From Spongilla lacustris (taxonomy: Eukaryota; Porifera; Demospongiae; Spongillida; Spongillidae): 64,000 nt of DNA. The stretch is from the NCBI GenBank assembly GCA_949361645.1, contig OX442421.1, positions 3,887,320-3,951,319 on the forward strand. The letters run 5' to 3'. How positions within the stretch are numbered: the first letter of the stretch is position 1; every line of letters starts with the position of its first letter. This document shows positions 35,164-47,374 of this stretch, piece after piece. Position numbers and translations under genes: made by a program. The notes below the pieces were generated by a model. It saw only the letters and a program-made list of their open reading frames with translations. It ran no database searches and was not told the origin of the DNA.

Positions 35164-38100
35164 CTACACCTCTCTATCCTCACTAATGTTCTCCATAGGT
35201 ATATTAAAATTGTCAATTGTTTCACTGTTTTCAGCAACACTTCTGCGCTGTGATTTATCGTCAGGATTGAAAATTTCATCACAGTTCTGGGGACTGCTCG
35301 CTGTATTGTCATTATTCTCTGAACAATTTGTCTCCGCCACTGTGTTGTTGTAGAGGATAGTTTGTTCTTTAAATATAGAGTTACTTGAAATTGATGAGAT
35401 GGTATTTGGATCTTCACCTCCATCTGAGACTACACGGCGAACTGTACTTACATCTAGTGATGTACAAGTTTTCTGTGCCCTGAACACTACAATGACAACA
35501 ATACTGGCTGCTACCACTATAACTATACATAATAATACTACTATTGGTATGACAATTGCCACTACATGTGTATCTACAGAAGGGAAAAAAGCATAATTAT
35601 TAAACATAGTTCTCGGCAAATTTACCATCCAGAGGTGCAGTTGAAGTGTTGTTAGGAGGAAGGGAACTGAGGGGAGAGGAGCTGGCTGATCCATAACTAT
35701 TACCTACAATAAGATTCAATTAGTAGGTTAAGTTTACCACACCATTGCTTTTGTTCTTATTTTCAAAACACATAATGATGCACACATGATGAAAGGGACT
35801 GTGGTGGGTGGCATCCTATGAGTGCAATGGATTAATCCATAAGTACCCAACACAACACAAGGAGGAATTTGTAGTTGAATGGGTATTGTTCCAGGAACAC
35901 CACCCGAATCCAGTTCAGAAAGGTCAGTGTTTCAATGACTCCAATACTACTACTTATAGGTGGGATGTCCTGGCCTTATAGATAATAGCCTTGGCCCAAG
36001 TTATTGTACACTTTTCATTACATTGTGGCACATGTAATGAAAATCCCAAGAGCTAAAAAACTAAAATCACTATGACCTAAGGTTGTAAAGAGTCACTGTT
36101 TACATAGGAAAGCATGGCATCTATCTTAATAGTTTCTATATATTATATGGGACAGTTTCCGCGAAAATGTCACCCTTTTATGACATTATAATGTTATAAA
36201 AATGCTTCTTGTTTGAATCGCTATATCTTCCGAACTCTAAACGCTATCGAATAGCTATTTATATGTACAGTGGCAGCACTGACAACAAGTGACATGGCAG
36301 CATCCAAATATTGTAATGTCAAATGTACCTGCCTATATAATATGTAGCTCTATACGTGTACAAAAGCACAGTCAACACTAATTATAAAATCCCAACAACA
36401 TGGTTATATTACTACAGCTTACTGGAGGATGCTGATATCAAAGTTGTTGTAGGTGTTGAAGTTACTGTTGTGATTAAGAAAACGAGTGGATTATACACAC
36501 ATAGATTTACATGCACAAGCCACTGCAAGTATTCGAGGATGCAGCATCCTTGTATAGGGTGCATTTTTTTGTTCACAGTGCAGAATATGCATTATACTCC
36601 AGGATTGATGTACCATAACTGCGGTGCGGGCAGAGGGGGGAGAACTATTTGCAGTGTACGCCGTACACTGCAAATAGTTCCCCTCCCCCTCCACCCGCAC
36701 CGTGGATCATGTTTAACCAAGGAGCCAAGGACATTGAATTAATTATTTCATTTTTTTATTAATTGGTATCGAATTCGAAGTACCGGTAATCATGAAGCAA
36801 GCTGCGCACCATTCTTTAAAATCCTGTTGGGAGTGGTTCTCTCGTAAACAGGTATGCGGAAGCGTTAACAATAATGAAGACACGAGCCTCTGTGAGGGCG
36901 GAGGGGGCGGTATTAGTATTAATACTCTACAGTACTGCAATACTAGTATGTAATTATTGACACTTGTATATTGATGCATGTCAGGTAATGTGTTTTAGAA
37001 TTCATCTGTATACGCTGTATACAGTTTATTTTTACCCAGAAAGCTCGTCAACAGATCAGAACTACAGAACCACAGAACCACAAAGTGGACAGTTGTATTC
37101 ATAACCTGCACCTGCCTTAAACCTACCAGCACTCTTATACAAAAAGGAGGTACAGCATGTACATGCAGTTCTATATGCGGTATACAACAGTAGGAATGCA
37201 ATGGCACATGCACATGTCATATAACTTACCACAATTGCAGTTATTATAACTAGCTGGACAATTTGTGGGACAAAGAGTGCCGCACAATGTTCCAGTATAC
37301 CCAGGTGGACAGGCACATACTGATCCGCTGCAGGTACCACCATTCAAACACATACAAGCTGTGCAGAATGATAAAATCTTGCATTACATAGCTTTTTTTT
37401 AGACACGTACATGTACCTTGGTTAAGGCTGTTTACAATAAGACATTATGATATGCAAATATATTATTCATCAAAAATTGGTCCCTACAATTTTAAAAATA
37501 TTTATATGTACAGTGGCAGCACTGTACCTTGTTTGTACTGCAGTCACCACATGGTATACATGTACATGTACATGTCGTTGGAAGAACTTCTGTTAATATC
37601 TTCTATTTTTAATTGCTTGTTTTGAATCTGCTGCACTACCTACATGTACATGTACATGTAGTAAAGGCCGGCATACATGGATCGACCTGTCATTATGTAA
37701 CTCAAACGAATGTGGATAAAAGTTCAGTAAACCATCAGTAAACTACGGAACTTTTAACCATATTGACCAGTATATGCAGGCCTTTATGTGGCAGTCATGG
37801 TCAAAGTTTGTGGCAGCTGTGTGATCATAGTTGTGGTCTTATGGGGTGTCTATTAGGATCCAAATTTGGTATGGCCAAGAGCCCTAGTGATGGATCTGAT
37901 ATGGAAGGGTATGTGATGTGGGACTGTATGCAAGATAAGGTGCAGCTATAATTCTCTCATCGGGCCAGCAGAAACCACTGCATATTATGCAGTACTAACA
38001 GCATGGTGCACAAAATGAATTTCCGTGCACTTATTGAAGGCGTATGTCCTTGCTCTCTACCTTGGACAATTAGACCTATTTGGCAAACAGACTGAATTTG

Positions 38101-40273
38101 AGCTTGCTTTTTTCCAATATGTGATCAGAAGATATTCCATCATGTGTTGTGTGTGTGTTGTATATATTGTGTGGGTGTGTTGTGTGGGTGTTTATAGTAA
38201 GTGCAAAATGGTAGAGTAGTTGGGCATGGCCCGCCCTTCGCGTTGTTGACAATGTGAAGGGTTGGCCATGCCCATCTAGGGTAAGAGGGTAGCAGGAGAG
38301 GCCAACACTATAATATCATGGCAGAGAATGCCTGGATAATGTTGAGCTACTTTTGGTGTTCATGTATGTCACCTTAATCAGCTTAATAACTAGCTGTACT
38401 GTACTGCCCTATATCCCTATGGGGCCATATCACTTCTGCCCCTCATTATGTGTGTTATACCTGACACTGTCATGTGATCCCTGGAGTATTATTATACTTA
38501 TGTATGACAGAATGTACCACCTCACAACTCCTTAACTTCAACATAACATGCCAAATTCCTTCCATTCATCTGCTGTTGTTATCAAAGCATCCTAGGTACT
38601 GTTTTTAAAGTTAGCTGCGCTACATGTAAGGCACTTCAACTGCAGTGTTGTTTCATACCAAGAATTCTTATCCATATGTTTGGGCAGCAACAAAAAGCTA
38701 ATAAGTTGGAAAACCATTTTTCTCCACTATGGCTCGAGATTTTTGGGTGTGACTTTATGCTGTTAACCCTCAAACTGTGGAAGGTTACTTTAGGTACCAA
38801 CCACTTGAGAAATACATCAATTACTAAGAGCATACAGTAGAATTAATTCATGATAACCAATTGTGATTTAAATAATTTCCATTAAAGGGTAACAAGAACC
38901 CCATGCAGTGGCAATGTTTTCTACTGCATTGCTTAGCATATATACATGTATGATAGTAAAACTAAGAATATAGTATAGAATTCATTACCGCTGCATGGGG
39001 GCTAATATCTTCCTGTTGTCGTATGTATAGGAATAAGGCCTTTAAAGGAAGTTCACGATTGACTATGTACTGCACACTTAAACGGCAGCTCGCAGGGCTA
39101 TGCTTGAATTTCTGTTGGAATTCCTCCAATTAATCTACAGTCAGAAATACTCACGCAGCTTTTGTTTATACAAGTAGTTCCGCCTAATAGAATCAGAATT
39201 GTGGCCAAAATAACATGGATTGCATGAAGTCAACTAAAATGTCAGAATCGAGATCTGTTATTTACATGCTCTCAGCACAAAATGGTGCCCTTCGCAGCTC
39301 AAGAGTTAAGTGTTCTAAATGTAGAACAACATAATCAATTAACTAGACTGCTAACAAACCCAAAAATTATGAAACATAGTTACTGTTTTACTAAGATATA
39401 CATGTATGGAGAAATCCTTAAAATAGAGGAAATAGATAATTAGTTAGTTAATGCTGATACTCAGAAAGTAAACTGTCCAAAATCTTGCTATGTACATGTA
39501 GAACGAAGGGCAACCCTTAAATAAACATGTACATTCCTTACAGGAGTTATTTTATAAGGAAATAATGGCTGGTTGTGAGAATCCAAACCCATGAGGTTGA
39601 AAACGAAAATGGCCAAAATACAAATGAAGCTCTATGTGGACCTACATTGTATTACTGGTACTCTGTTTCCTTTCCTAACACCCCATAACTTCCCCTCTAA
39701 AAAAGCAAAATCCTCTGAGGATACCTCGAGGTGTTTAGAAGGCCTTTCACATGGCCATGGTGCTTGGAGTGGATATTTGTGGAGTTGCTAGGCAATACCA
39801 TACAAATGAACATAAGTGATAAGTGTGTAATTTGGAAGCTTATACAGTAGCAGCATACGCATGCAGGTATAGTCATACATCACAGGTAACATACCTGGAA
39901 TCACAGCTATACTATTGGCTGGACAGTCAACACTGTTAGCCACACAGCCATATGTCCCGCTATCACTGAAATCTGCATTCATAATAGTCAGTGTAGCTGA
40001 ACCTGGTGTGTACATGTACTTGGCTGCATTACTGGTGTCTAGGTATGTAGAGTTATGGTTCCACATAAGACCACCAATATTTCCTGTGATAGAGCATTTG
40101 GTGTCCACGGATTTACCACCTGAGAAAGTAGAACCTAAGATAATCACTCCAGCTATATCACACTTACTCAATATCATGACCGGACCAGCTGAAGATGAGG
40201 TGCATATTGTTGTTTGAGCTCTTACAGAGAATGAGAGGACAGCTGACAGGAGCAAAATGACCTTGTCCTTCAT
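35164..40273 (-). CDS. Single-pass membrane protein: signal peptide, Ig-like domain, EGF domain, TM, cytoplasmic tail
   Basis: Four exons on the minus strand: 40273-39895, 37358-37230, 35703-35626, 35573-35164. Every join is phase 1; 331 aa. Signal peptide at residues 1-19 (VILLLSAVLSFSVRA). Ig-like domain at about 20-126 with C60, W71, the DSGTYGC signature (C110) and extra cysteines C24, C38 and C117. One EGF-like domain at 128-152 (CLNGGTC...CACPPGYTGTLC), followed by four more Cys to 169. A short Ser/Pro/Thr stalk at 171-195. A long Val/Ile-rich transmembrane helix at about 199-226, then a 105-residue tail rich in Asn, Ser and acidic residues without a kinase. Each domain sits on its own exon, typical of shuffled animal receptors. 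Role unknown: adhesion or immune-type receptor are guesses from domain content. No orthologue recognised. Confidence 0.88.
36621..36702. repeat. 82-bp hairpin
   Basis: GCGGTGCGGGCAGAGGGGGG...TGTACG pairs with CGTACACTGCAAATAGTTCC...CCGCACCG over about 40 bp with few mismatches. It lies in the intron between the EGF and stalk exons. Probably a tiny MITE. Confidence 0.8.
37359..39894 (-). other. First intron of the Ig/EGF gene
   Basis: 2.5-kb intron. Contains TACATGTA-word clusters (37550-37660), the hairpin above, and a 26-bp word TATTTATATGTACAGTGGCA at 37498 that also occurs at 36257 in the next intron. No further exon is needed for phase and none was recognised. Confidence 0.6.
38221..38274. 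repeat. 54-bp hairpin, GGGCATGGCCCGCCCTTCGCG type
   Basis: Two roughly 25-bp complementary arms around TTGA, in the large intron between the Ig and EGF exons. Its arm resembles the hairpin at 45481-45538 (CGTAGCCCGACCTTCGCG), so both may be copies of one miniature element. Confidence 0.75.
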
Positions 40274-41589
40274 GTTGCTATGGGTTAAAGGATCATGAAC
40301 TACATGTATGAATAAACACTGCAGCAGTCAAGAGATGACTGCATTTGCTGCCTGGTGTAGTCCTCTGCCACTGCTGTAACTCACTGCACAGCATACAATG
40401 AAAAGCTACATTTCTACTAGAAATGGATGCGATATAATGGATTCATCGTGGCTCAGAATTCTTTACTAAACTGAACTCTCAAGCAATACCTCTTTTGGGG
40501 AACGAACTCGCATGCACAACTGTACATTGTGCAAACATGTATATCTTGCACCCGTGGTGGATTCCAGTTGATGTTTTAGAGATAGGAGTCTTGATCAGCT
40601 AGTGTTTCCCGTATGTGGTAGCAGCGAGAGGCCTCTCTCGCGTATGTCATACGCACGCACGAAATCACACGCCTTCTTGCAAGCAAATTAAAAACTCAGC
40701 GAATAAAAACGAATAAAAATATAATAATAAAACGCACTTTCGGTATTATCCCTATCACCACGTCGTAAAGCGTTACTAGCGCCCTTTTCGTTTTAGAAAT
40801 GTTAGCTTGTACAAATTGGTGCCTTACCTTTGTGGCGATAGGTTGACGCTCCCTTGGGGCCACTAACTTTTGGGTTGGATATACAGGGTTTCCTGGCAAC
40901 GGGAGGGGGGGGGGGAGGAGCAAAGTGATGGCGGAAACGGATACACCTCCTCCTCCCCAGGGGTATGGGGGAGCGCTGTAAACACTTAGCATAATGCTGT
41001 ACGACAAGAAATTCAATTATTTGTGGCTGGCACTGTTAAAGCACCGCCCCTTCAAATTACGGGCCCCAGACCCGTTCGCAGCAGCGGATATGTAAAACAC
41101 CTAAAATGGCGGTGTTTTTATGAATGCAACTGTAACGTTCGATCTGAAGTTGAATGCGTAAGACTCAAACGTTGAAGACATAGATGTACTAGTAATATAC
41201 CAAATTTCATTGAAAAAGACGAAAAACTCAGGCAGAAAACAATGCACAAGCAGAGGGTAGTTAAATTCATTATTAACTAACCATTGGTATAACGTGATGA
41301 CTTTCTTTTTCAAGTTCATACTGTCAAGTCATATCACAATAGAGTTATTTCATACTACAACATAGAACGTAACACCTTTGGGGGGGGAGGGGGGGGGGGG
41401 GGGAAATTGGCCAAGTACTAGTATGATGTTCTCCACTGTGAAATGTATACACGCGCAGCTGCAAGAAGGAAAGAGTGAGCACTGAAAAAGGCAAACATGA
41501 AAAGGGAGAAATTCGCCAAGATGAATTTGAACGATGCCTGAATTAACAACAACGGGCCACTATTGTTACGTCAAGGAATTATGATGGTT
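40274..41589. other. Intergenic; fragment of the GGCGGATCC-type dispersed element
   Basis: 40905-41000 holds a G/C tract followed by GGGTATGGGGGAGCGCTGTA, the conserved inner hairpin arm of the family. A 20-plus G tract lies near 41381-41403. The 41101-41319 minus frame has no recognisable domain. Confidence 0.45.
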
Positions 41590-42439
41590 TTCTTATGTGC
41601 CTCTGGGAGCAGTTCAGCAGACATAGCAATTTAATTGCTCTGTTCCTGATAGTAAGGCAGTAGCGGATTTCTCAACCATTATGGAATCCCCACCAAAGCA
41701 GGCATCCTTATCTGCAGTCCTTGAAGACCTAGACCAAGCAGCACTTTGGGAGGCTTCTCCACCTACTACCAGATCGAGGCTTTTGGCTGTGACTGCCCCA
41801 GGAGCTTCTGATTGGTTAAAGGTAACTCCATCCCCCGGTCTGGGTCTGCGGCTGTCCCCAGATGAAGCCCAAGTTCTGATCAAATGGCGGCTGGGCCTCC
41901 CACTCTTTGAAGATGGTGCCACTTGCCCTCTGTGTGGACCTCAGGAGCCCCTGGATAAGCTAGGTCATCACGCCACCACTTGTAAAAGAGGACCACATGT
42001 TTGCCGCCATCACAATGTTTTAAGAGGTGTCTTATTTGAATTTTTCAGTCGGGCTCTGCTTTCTCCTGAGCTTGAGAAGGGAAGTGGCATGGACCATTCA
42101 CATTCCCAAACCTGTCCAGCTGATATCCTAGTTCCGTTGTGAATCCGCTCAACCCAAGCTTGATTCTGGGAGCGAGCGCAACTGTGGGTTACTCGGCTGC
42201 AGAGAAAGAAGTAGACTAAGAATGGCCCGAAGTGTGCAGAACTTGGGTCGGAGTGCATTCCCCTGGCTGTAGAGACATATGGTGGTTGGGGAGAGAAGGC
42301 CCAGGAAATGTTCAACTGGATCAGCAGGAGGTTGGCAGTGGGCTCAGCCTCCAGTGAAGCCAGGGTGAGGCAGGACATGTATGGGAGACTAAGCCTGACC
42401 TTGGTGAGAGAGAACGCTAAGGCTATCCTGGCAAGATGA
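41590..42439 (+). pseudogene. RLE retrotransposon fragment with disrupted endonuclease
   Basis: The 41681-42142 frame carries LSPDEAQVLIKWRLGLPL, a zinc knuckle (CPLCGPQEPLDKLGHHATTC) and CPADILVPL. At the endonuclease core the reading frame is lost: about 20 residues up to the catalytic Asp are missing. The tail resumes in other frames (GGWGEKAQEMFN, TLVRENAKAILAR) to 42439. Same family as 30872-33736 but older. Confidence 0.75.
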
Positions 42440-42642
42440 GCTGTCCTGTTAGCTGAACCCTTGTGTGTTATATCGTGTTAGTATGAACCTGTATACATTA
42501 ATGCATGCATGCATGTGGTGTCTAAGTAGTTTAGCGTTAATTAATGTATGTATAGTTATATAACTTGATGGATGGTTATTAAATGTTATTGGATTATGAA
42601 TATCTTGCAAATGGAGAAGGGTGTTTCAGAGGGCCAATTCAG

Positions 42643-42930
42643 GGGCGGATCCAGGATTTCGGAGCGGGAGGGGGGGGGGGGGGGGGGGGCAAAGTGATAT
42701 ATGTGCAAGGGCGTGGCAGAAGCCCTATAGGGGTGCGCTGAAAGCTCCCCCCATCGGGGTCTGGGCGGAGCTTTGCAAATTTTGCACTTTTAATGTCACA
42801 AAACATAGCATAATTGCGTAGAAACATGCTAAAACCAGGTAGAATAGCAGACTTTCCTGTAGTACTAGTATTGAACGGCATAACGATCGATATACGGTAC
42901 CCGCTCAACGATTATTATTAGTCAGTAGAC
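42643..42930 (+). mobile_element. GGCGGATCCAGG-end element, one end clear
   Basis: GGGGCGGATCCAGGATTTCGG, a long G tract, CGCTGAAAGCTCCCCCCATC, GGGGTCTGGGCGGAGC, then CAAAACATAGCATAATTGCGTAGAAACATG. The order matches copies at 28264, 45235 and 54927. The right end is not identified. Confidence 0.6.
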
Positions 42931-43846
42931 TCAGTACTATTGTAGAACATGTGATCTAGTTAACTTCAGACTGTGCAACGTGTATTATTGCATGATATGA
43001 CGCTTAAAACATGTGTGAAGAACTCTTGTACGTACGCTGTTCATGCCAAGCCTCTCTTCGCATTAATATGGCAGCCACCATTTAAAATTTATACAGCCGC
43101 ACAGCCGGTTGAAATTTTTGGATCCAAGCTCCTTTTATACGGAAACTCCTCCTTTAAGTTAGTATACGCCTATGCACGCACATGCGCAATACTATTAGAT
43201 TAATCATTGCATTACAATGGAGATCGTGATAGTTGAACGGAAAAAAATGACGTTTACTTGAATTTAAAACAATAACCACATGTGATATTACTGCACAGAT
43301 ACATGGGCTATACAATTGTCATCAAGTAGACAAAAATATGATGCATCACGTGACTGTCACGTTCTACCACTTTCGTTTTCAGTGACCCAAGTCTTGTCAA
43401 CTGAATTTTCCTATTTATCTTCACTCAGGGATAGCGGATCTGGATGATTATTGGGATATAGTTTAAGCACCAACCTCTAAATGATTTGGCCGAGTCAGAT
43501 TCTGAACTCGGGAAACCGTTCGGGTATTTTTGAGCGATACGTAACTTATGAAGACTATACGTGTTTGCCATTTTGTGTTTCGAAGCGCTCGATTCATGCT
43601 AATCGAAGCATGTAGTTGTTCCGAGCGATGATTATTGCATCGTTTGGGCCCTTTTTTACAGTATACCAGGTTGTTTTTCCACTAGAATTCTGGTTGCCAA
43701 ACTTCTGGCTTTAAAAACAGCACCATTTTCAGATGAATTTCATTAGAACGTGCTGTTATAATTCTTACTAGCGGTGATGTAATCCATCCGCAGCTGTGGG
43801 AATCAGGGTCTGGGTACGAGACTACCCCAAGGCTGCTTACCTGTCT
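42931..43846. other. Intergenic, no gene recognised
   Basis: A 76-codon frame at 42973-43203 has no recognisable domain. At 43770-43826 there is one half of the GTCTCGTACCCAG-type MITE (GGGTACGAGACTA). Confidence 0.4.
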
Positions 43847-44171
43847 AATCCCAGGCCCGTAGCCAGGGGGGGTTCGGGGGGTTCGAACGAACCCCCCCTC
43901 AGAGGATAAAGGTCCTGCACTCCGCTTACGTGGAAGTACTACGGTGCCGCCGTGCAGGCAGCTCTCTAAGGCGATTAGGCGATTAGGCTTTCCTGACTAA
44001 TAACGTACAACGTAACGGTTAACCTATATTTATTGCTATAATTATCAAATTACGTCTCAATAATTAAAAAGCAATTTGCACCGGTTTAATAATTAATCTA
44101 TACGCCGTCACAATAATAATTGCCGGGCCGATCGACTATGCCGGGTAGCTCCCAACAAAAGAAAAGAGAGA

Positions 44172-44366
44172 GTGAACGAGCGGAGTGCTAGTGCTCTTCG
44201 AAGACTGCACAATTATATGAGAGCCTCGATGGGAAATAGCCGTCTTTCTAACCTTGCTCTCCTGCATATACATTATGACATGGACGTGGACTTAGATGAA
44301 GTTGTCACACGCTATGCCCATTTGCACCCAAGGAAGCTTGAACTTGACTCTATTATCCGCCCTTGA
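44172..44366 (+). pseudogene. hAT transposase C-terminal dimerisation domain remnant
   Basis: The frame reads NERSASALRRLHNYMRASM, SNLALLHIHYDMDVDLDEVV, then stops. This is the characteristic end of hAT transposases and ZMYM1-like proteins (family pattern ERSFSALRRIKTY...R...LALL.IH). The rest of the transposase is missing. It supports a hAT identity for the surrounding element. Confidence 0.8.
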
Positions 44367-44483
44367 ATACTGTTAAAACACTCTGTCACTGTATACTAAT
44401 TAATTGTGTTTGTATATAAATGTATAACCTGCCTATTTTTCATGTGCCATTAATTTAACTAGTAAGCTATGTAACTATGTATG

Positions 44484-44790
44484 AGTCAACCATCTAAGTA
44501 GAGGTCTGAGACTTTAGCACGGGGACCTGCCCTTGCAAGAAATGCTCTGGCATTCGAGCGCACAAGGGAAAGGGTATAGTCTGGAATAATTGCTGTCCAG
44601 AGTGGTGGAAGTGGAGGAGTTAACCTGGACTGAAAAGCGGGAAGCAAGTTTCTTGAAAGTGTCAGAGGCAAGTTGGCCCCAGGCCCCGAATGATTCAACA
44701 ACAAGGGGTATGCAACTCCAGCCTAGTTCTGCACAAATCCCTGAATTTGCTTGTATCTTTGTCCCGCTTCGGAAACTATGTCAGGTTGAC
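44484..44790 (-). pseudogene. RLE retrotransposon tail nested in the hAT-like element
   Basis: Minus-strand frames read AELGWSCIPLVVESFGAWGQ and further on LVRSNARAFLARAG. The two lie in different frames. Inserted inside the element 43852-45166. Confidence 0.7.
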
Positions 44791-45171
44791 TAAGCAGCCA
44801 TTGAATCTGAAGCATTGTTTTTTTTTTTTAAAGCGAAGATCGATTTAGATTGCATAGCAAACGACATGTTAGGTTTAGCCCCTTCCCCTCTTTTCATATT
44901 AGGCAGCTCACCTTGGAAGGTCGCATGAAATTGAATTGCTCATCTTATTTATTTTCGGTTGTGAGTGTTTTGGTACATGTACATGTGTCTGCAAACTATT
45001 AATTCTTTTTTGTTGCCAAATCAATGTTTTCAAAAGCTTCCGCGCGAGGCGCGGGAGGGGGCACTTCCCCCTCCCGCACCCTCCCCCTTTTGGTGACCCA
45101 CGCCCACTTTGGGTCCACATTTTTTTTCCCCGAACCCCCCCTTTTCCTGACCTGGCTACGGGCTTGAATTC

Positions 45172-45882
45172 CAGGCCCGTAGGCTGGTCGGGAGACGGGG
45201 GGGGGGTTCGGGAAAGCGATAAGGTGGAACTGATCATGATACGCTGTAAGCTCCTGGGGCGGAGCCCCAGCCACTTTGCAACTTTTGCAATTTTTCATCT
45301 ACAAAACATAGCATAATTGCATAGAAACATGGATATAGCCCAGTTTGTGTTCCCGTTCAATAATGAAGTACATGTAGGTTTGGCTTGCGAGTTGCGAGTC
45401 TAAAGCCTGCCAACCCGGAGCAACTTCCGGGCGATTTGTCGTATGCAACTCAAATGACTACATGTAACAGTATATGCTAGTTAGGCGTAGCCCGACCTTC
45501 GCGTATCCGCCAATACGCGAAGGTCGGGCTACGCCCAACTGGCAGTACGCATGGGTAAACTTTCCGCAATTCTTGATCGTATGCGGAATTTTTACCCATA
45601 GTTGCACGGAACCCGTAATTTAATTCACGGACCCTCCCCCTGTTCCGCCGCTGCTGTTTGTTGTGGGCGGGAGTCCGCGGGACGTGGGCGCCCCATTTTA
45701 GAATGGATGTGCTAAGCCTGCAAGTATTGTTATCTCATTCTCGCGGGCTATAGCTATACATGTATAGAAGTTATGAATAAATTATTTTGATGGCAAGCGG
45801 AACTAGTTCTGTGGAGCGGGGGGGGGGGGGGGGGGGTCGACCGAACCCACCGACCCCCCCCCCCCCCCAGCCTACGGGCCTG
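45172..45882. mobile_element. Non-autonomous element with perfect 16-bp ends CAGGCCCGTAGGCTGG
   Basis: Ends CAGGCCCGTAGGCTGG and CCAGCCTACGGGCCTG are exact inverted copies. Left flank AATTC, right flank AATCC. It abuts the previous element with only AATTC between them. It contains a GGCGGAGCCCCAG/ACATAGCATAATTGC stretch shared with the GGATCC family, and the hairpin 45481-45538. Confidence 0.85.
45481..45538. repeat. 58-bp perfect hairpin
   Basis: TAGGCGTAGCCCGACCTTCG and CGTAT, six bases, then the near-exact complement ending GGGCTACGCCCAA. Nested inside 45172-45882. Confidence 0.9.
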
Positions 45883-45889
45883 AATCCTG

Positions 45890-46660
45890 CCAGCTCATAC
45901 GCAGCCACACCTGCTATGTTGATGGAGCTTTCATTGCCTGGTTCCAAGGATGCCTGCTGCCCAACAATAAAAGAGTTGGGATACAGAGTCTAAAGCCTGG
46001 CTAAATGCTCTGCCCATTGCATTGCTGGGCCTGTGCATGCATGGATGATGCAACTGTCAGAATTTCTATTGGACTTTGCCTGGGACTACCTCTGTGCAGG
46101 AGCCATATCTACCAACACTGTGGACCAAGGTCTCACAGTTTGCCACACGTGGTCTAAGCTGCAAAAAGTGTGTAGGATGCTACCAACTCCACTCAGCTGT
46201 CAATGACATAATCCATAGAGCTTTAGTTGCAGCTCATGTTCCATAACGCTTGGAACCCTCATGGTCTCAGGCCTATGTTGGTCAGATGGAGAGCGACCTG
46301 ATGGTGTCTCCACAGTTCATTGGAGTGTGGCTAACTTCTGGTATGGGATGCAACATGACCTGATACTTTTGATCCATTGTATATTGCAATTGCTGCACAG
46401 CAGGCTGAAGTAGTTGCTGAACAGGCTTCAGAGGGCAATAATGAAAGAAAATCTAGACTCCTGGCCACCTCTATACTCCTGTAGCAATAGAGACAGCTGG
46501 AGATTATGGACCATCAACAATTTTGGGCCATTGTTTAAGGAAATTTTCCTTTCTGCTTCAGAGGCTGTCAGTTGCCATTCAACTGGGGAACGCTGCTTTC
46601 ATATTGGACATTATGAAGCTGGGCAGTAATGTAGACGAATTTTTGTTTGGTATGTTAAGC
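45890..46660 (+). pseudogene. Decayed copy of the second RLE retrotransposon family
   Basis: Pieces in several frames match the 29290-30090 copy: SDGERPDGVSTVHWS (endonuclease core), then an A/E-rich helix, and LLQRLSVAIQLGNAAFILD near 46550-46610. Many stops and frameshifts. Confidence 0.65.
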
Positions 46661-47374
46661 TTAAATGTAGGTAAAGTTAACATTTTGTGGTCATTATTTC
46701 AAGTTTAATCAATAATTATATGCAGACATTTGCCCTGAAAACTCCACTTCTAAATAGTCTTTTTTTTCTCCCTTCAAATTATGTTACTGCAACCAAGACA
46801 TGATGGCACATGCATAATTTTTTTTGGTCTCTCTAGATAGCCACTACTGCATAGTACATGTAATAGCCTGTGGTTTTCATTGCATGTTGTAACAGGCCTT
46901 GTAGAGTTAATTACCGAATCCCCAAATTAAACTGGCCTGGGAACGACGCCTGGCGTGTAAACACGGTACCGGTACGGAAAGATGTTATAGGTGAGCCGGA
47001 CAGCGTTGTATATTCCTGTGGGATGGAGGCAGATGGTTATACATGTACGGTGGCTGTAGGGATTCCAGTACCTAGAAACCGGACAATGGCTATTGTGCTC
47101 GTACATGTAGCTTCGATATGCTTGTGGGTTATTAGTTTGCCCAGCAAGAAGCCCTATCTCTTGACAATTAAGCAATATAACGCGTGTATGTTTACCGGTG
47201 TGTGTGCGTGTGCGTGTGTGTGTGTGTATGTGTGTGTGTGTGTGTGTTGTGTGTGTGTGGTGTGCGTGTGTGTGTGTGTGTGTGTGTGGTGTGCGTGTGC
47301 GTGTGTACGTGTGTGGTATGTGTGTTGTGTGCAAGTGTGTATGTGTGTGCTGTGGCTTTATACAGAAGTGGACA
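46661..47374. other. Region upstream of the JIP first coding exon, with (TG)n
   Basis: 47190-47355 is a TG/CG-type microsatellite with interruptions. The 172-codon frame through it (46870-47388) is low-complexity. The JIP 5' UTR probably lies near 47361-47374, where TATACAG could be an acceptor. Confidence 0.5.

Larger units (their letters stand above)
43852..45166. mobile_element. hAT-like transposon remnant with CAGGCCCGTAGCC ends
   Basis: Left end CAGGCCCGTAGCCAGG at 43852; right end CCTGGCTACGGGCTTG at 45151-45166. Left flank AATCC, right flank AATTC. The interior contains a transposase dimerisation-domain remnant (44172-44366) and a nested minus-strand retrotransposon fragment (44484-44790). 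Confidence 0.75.
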
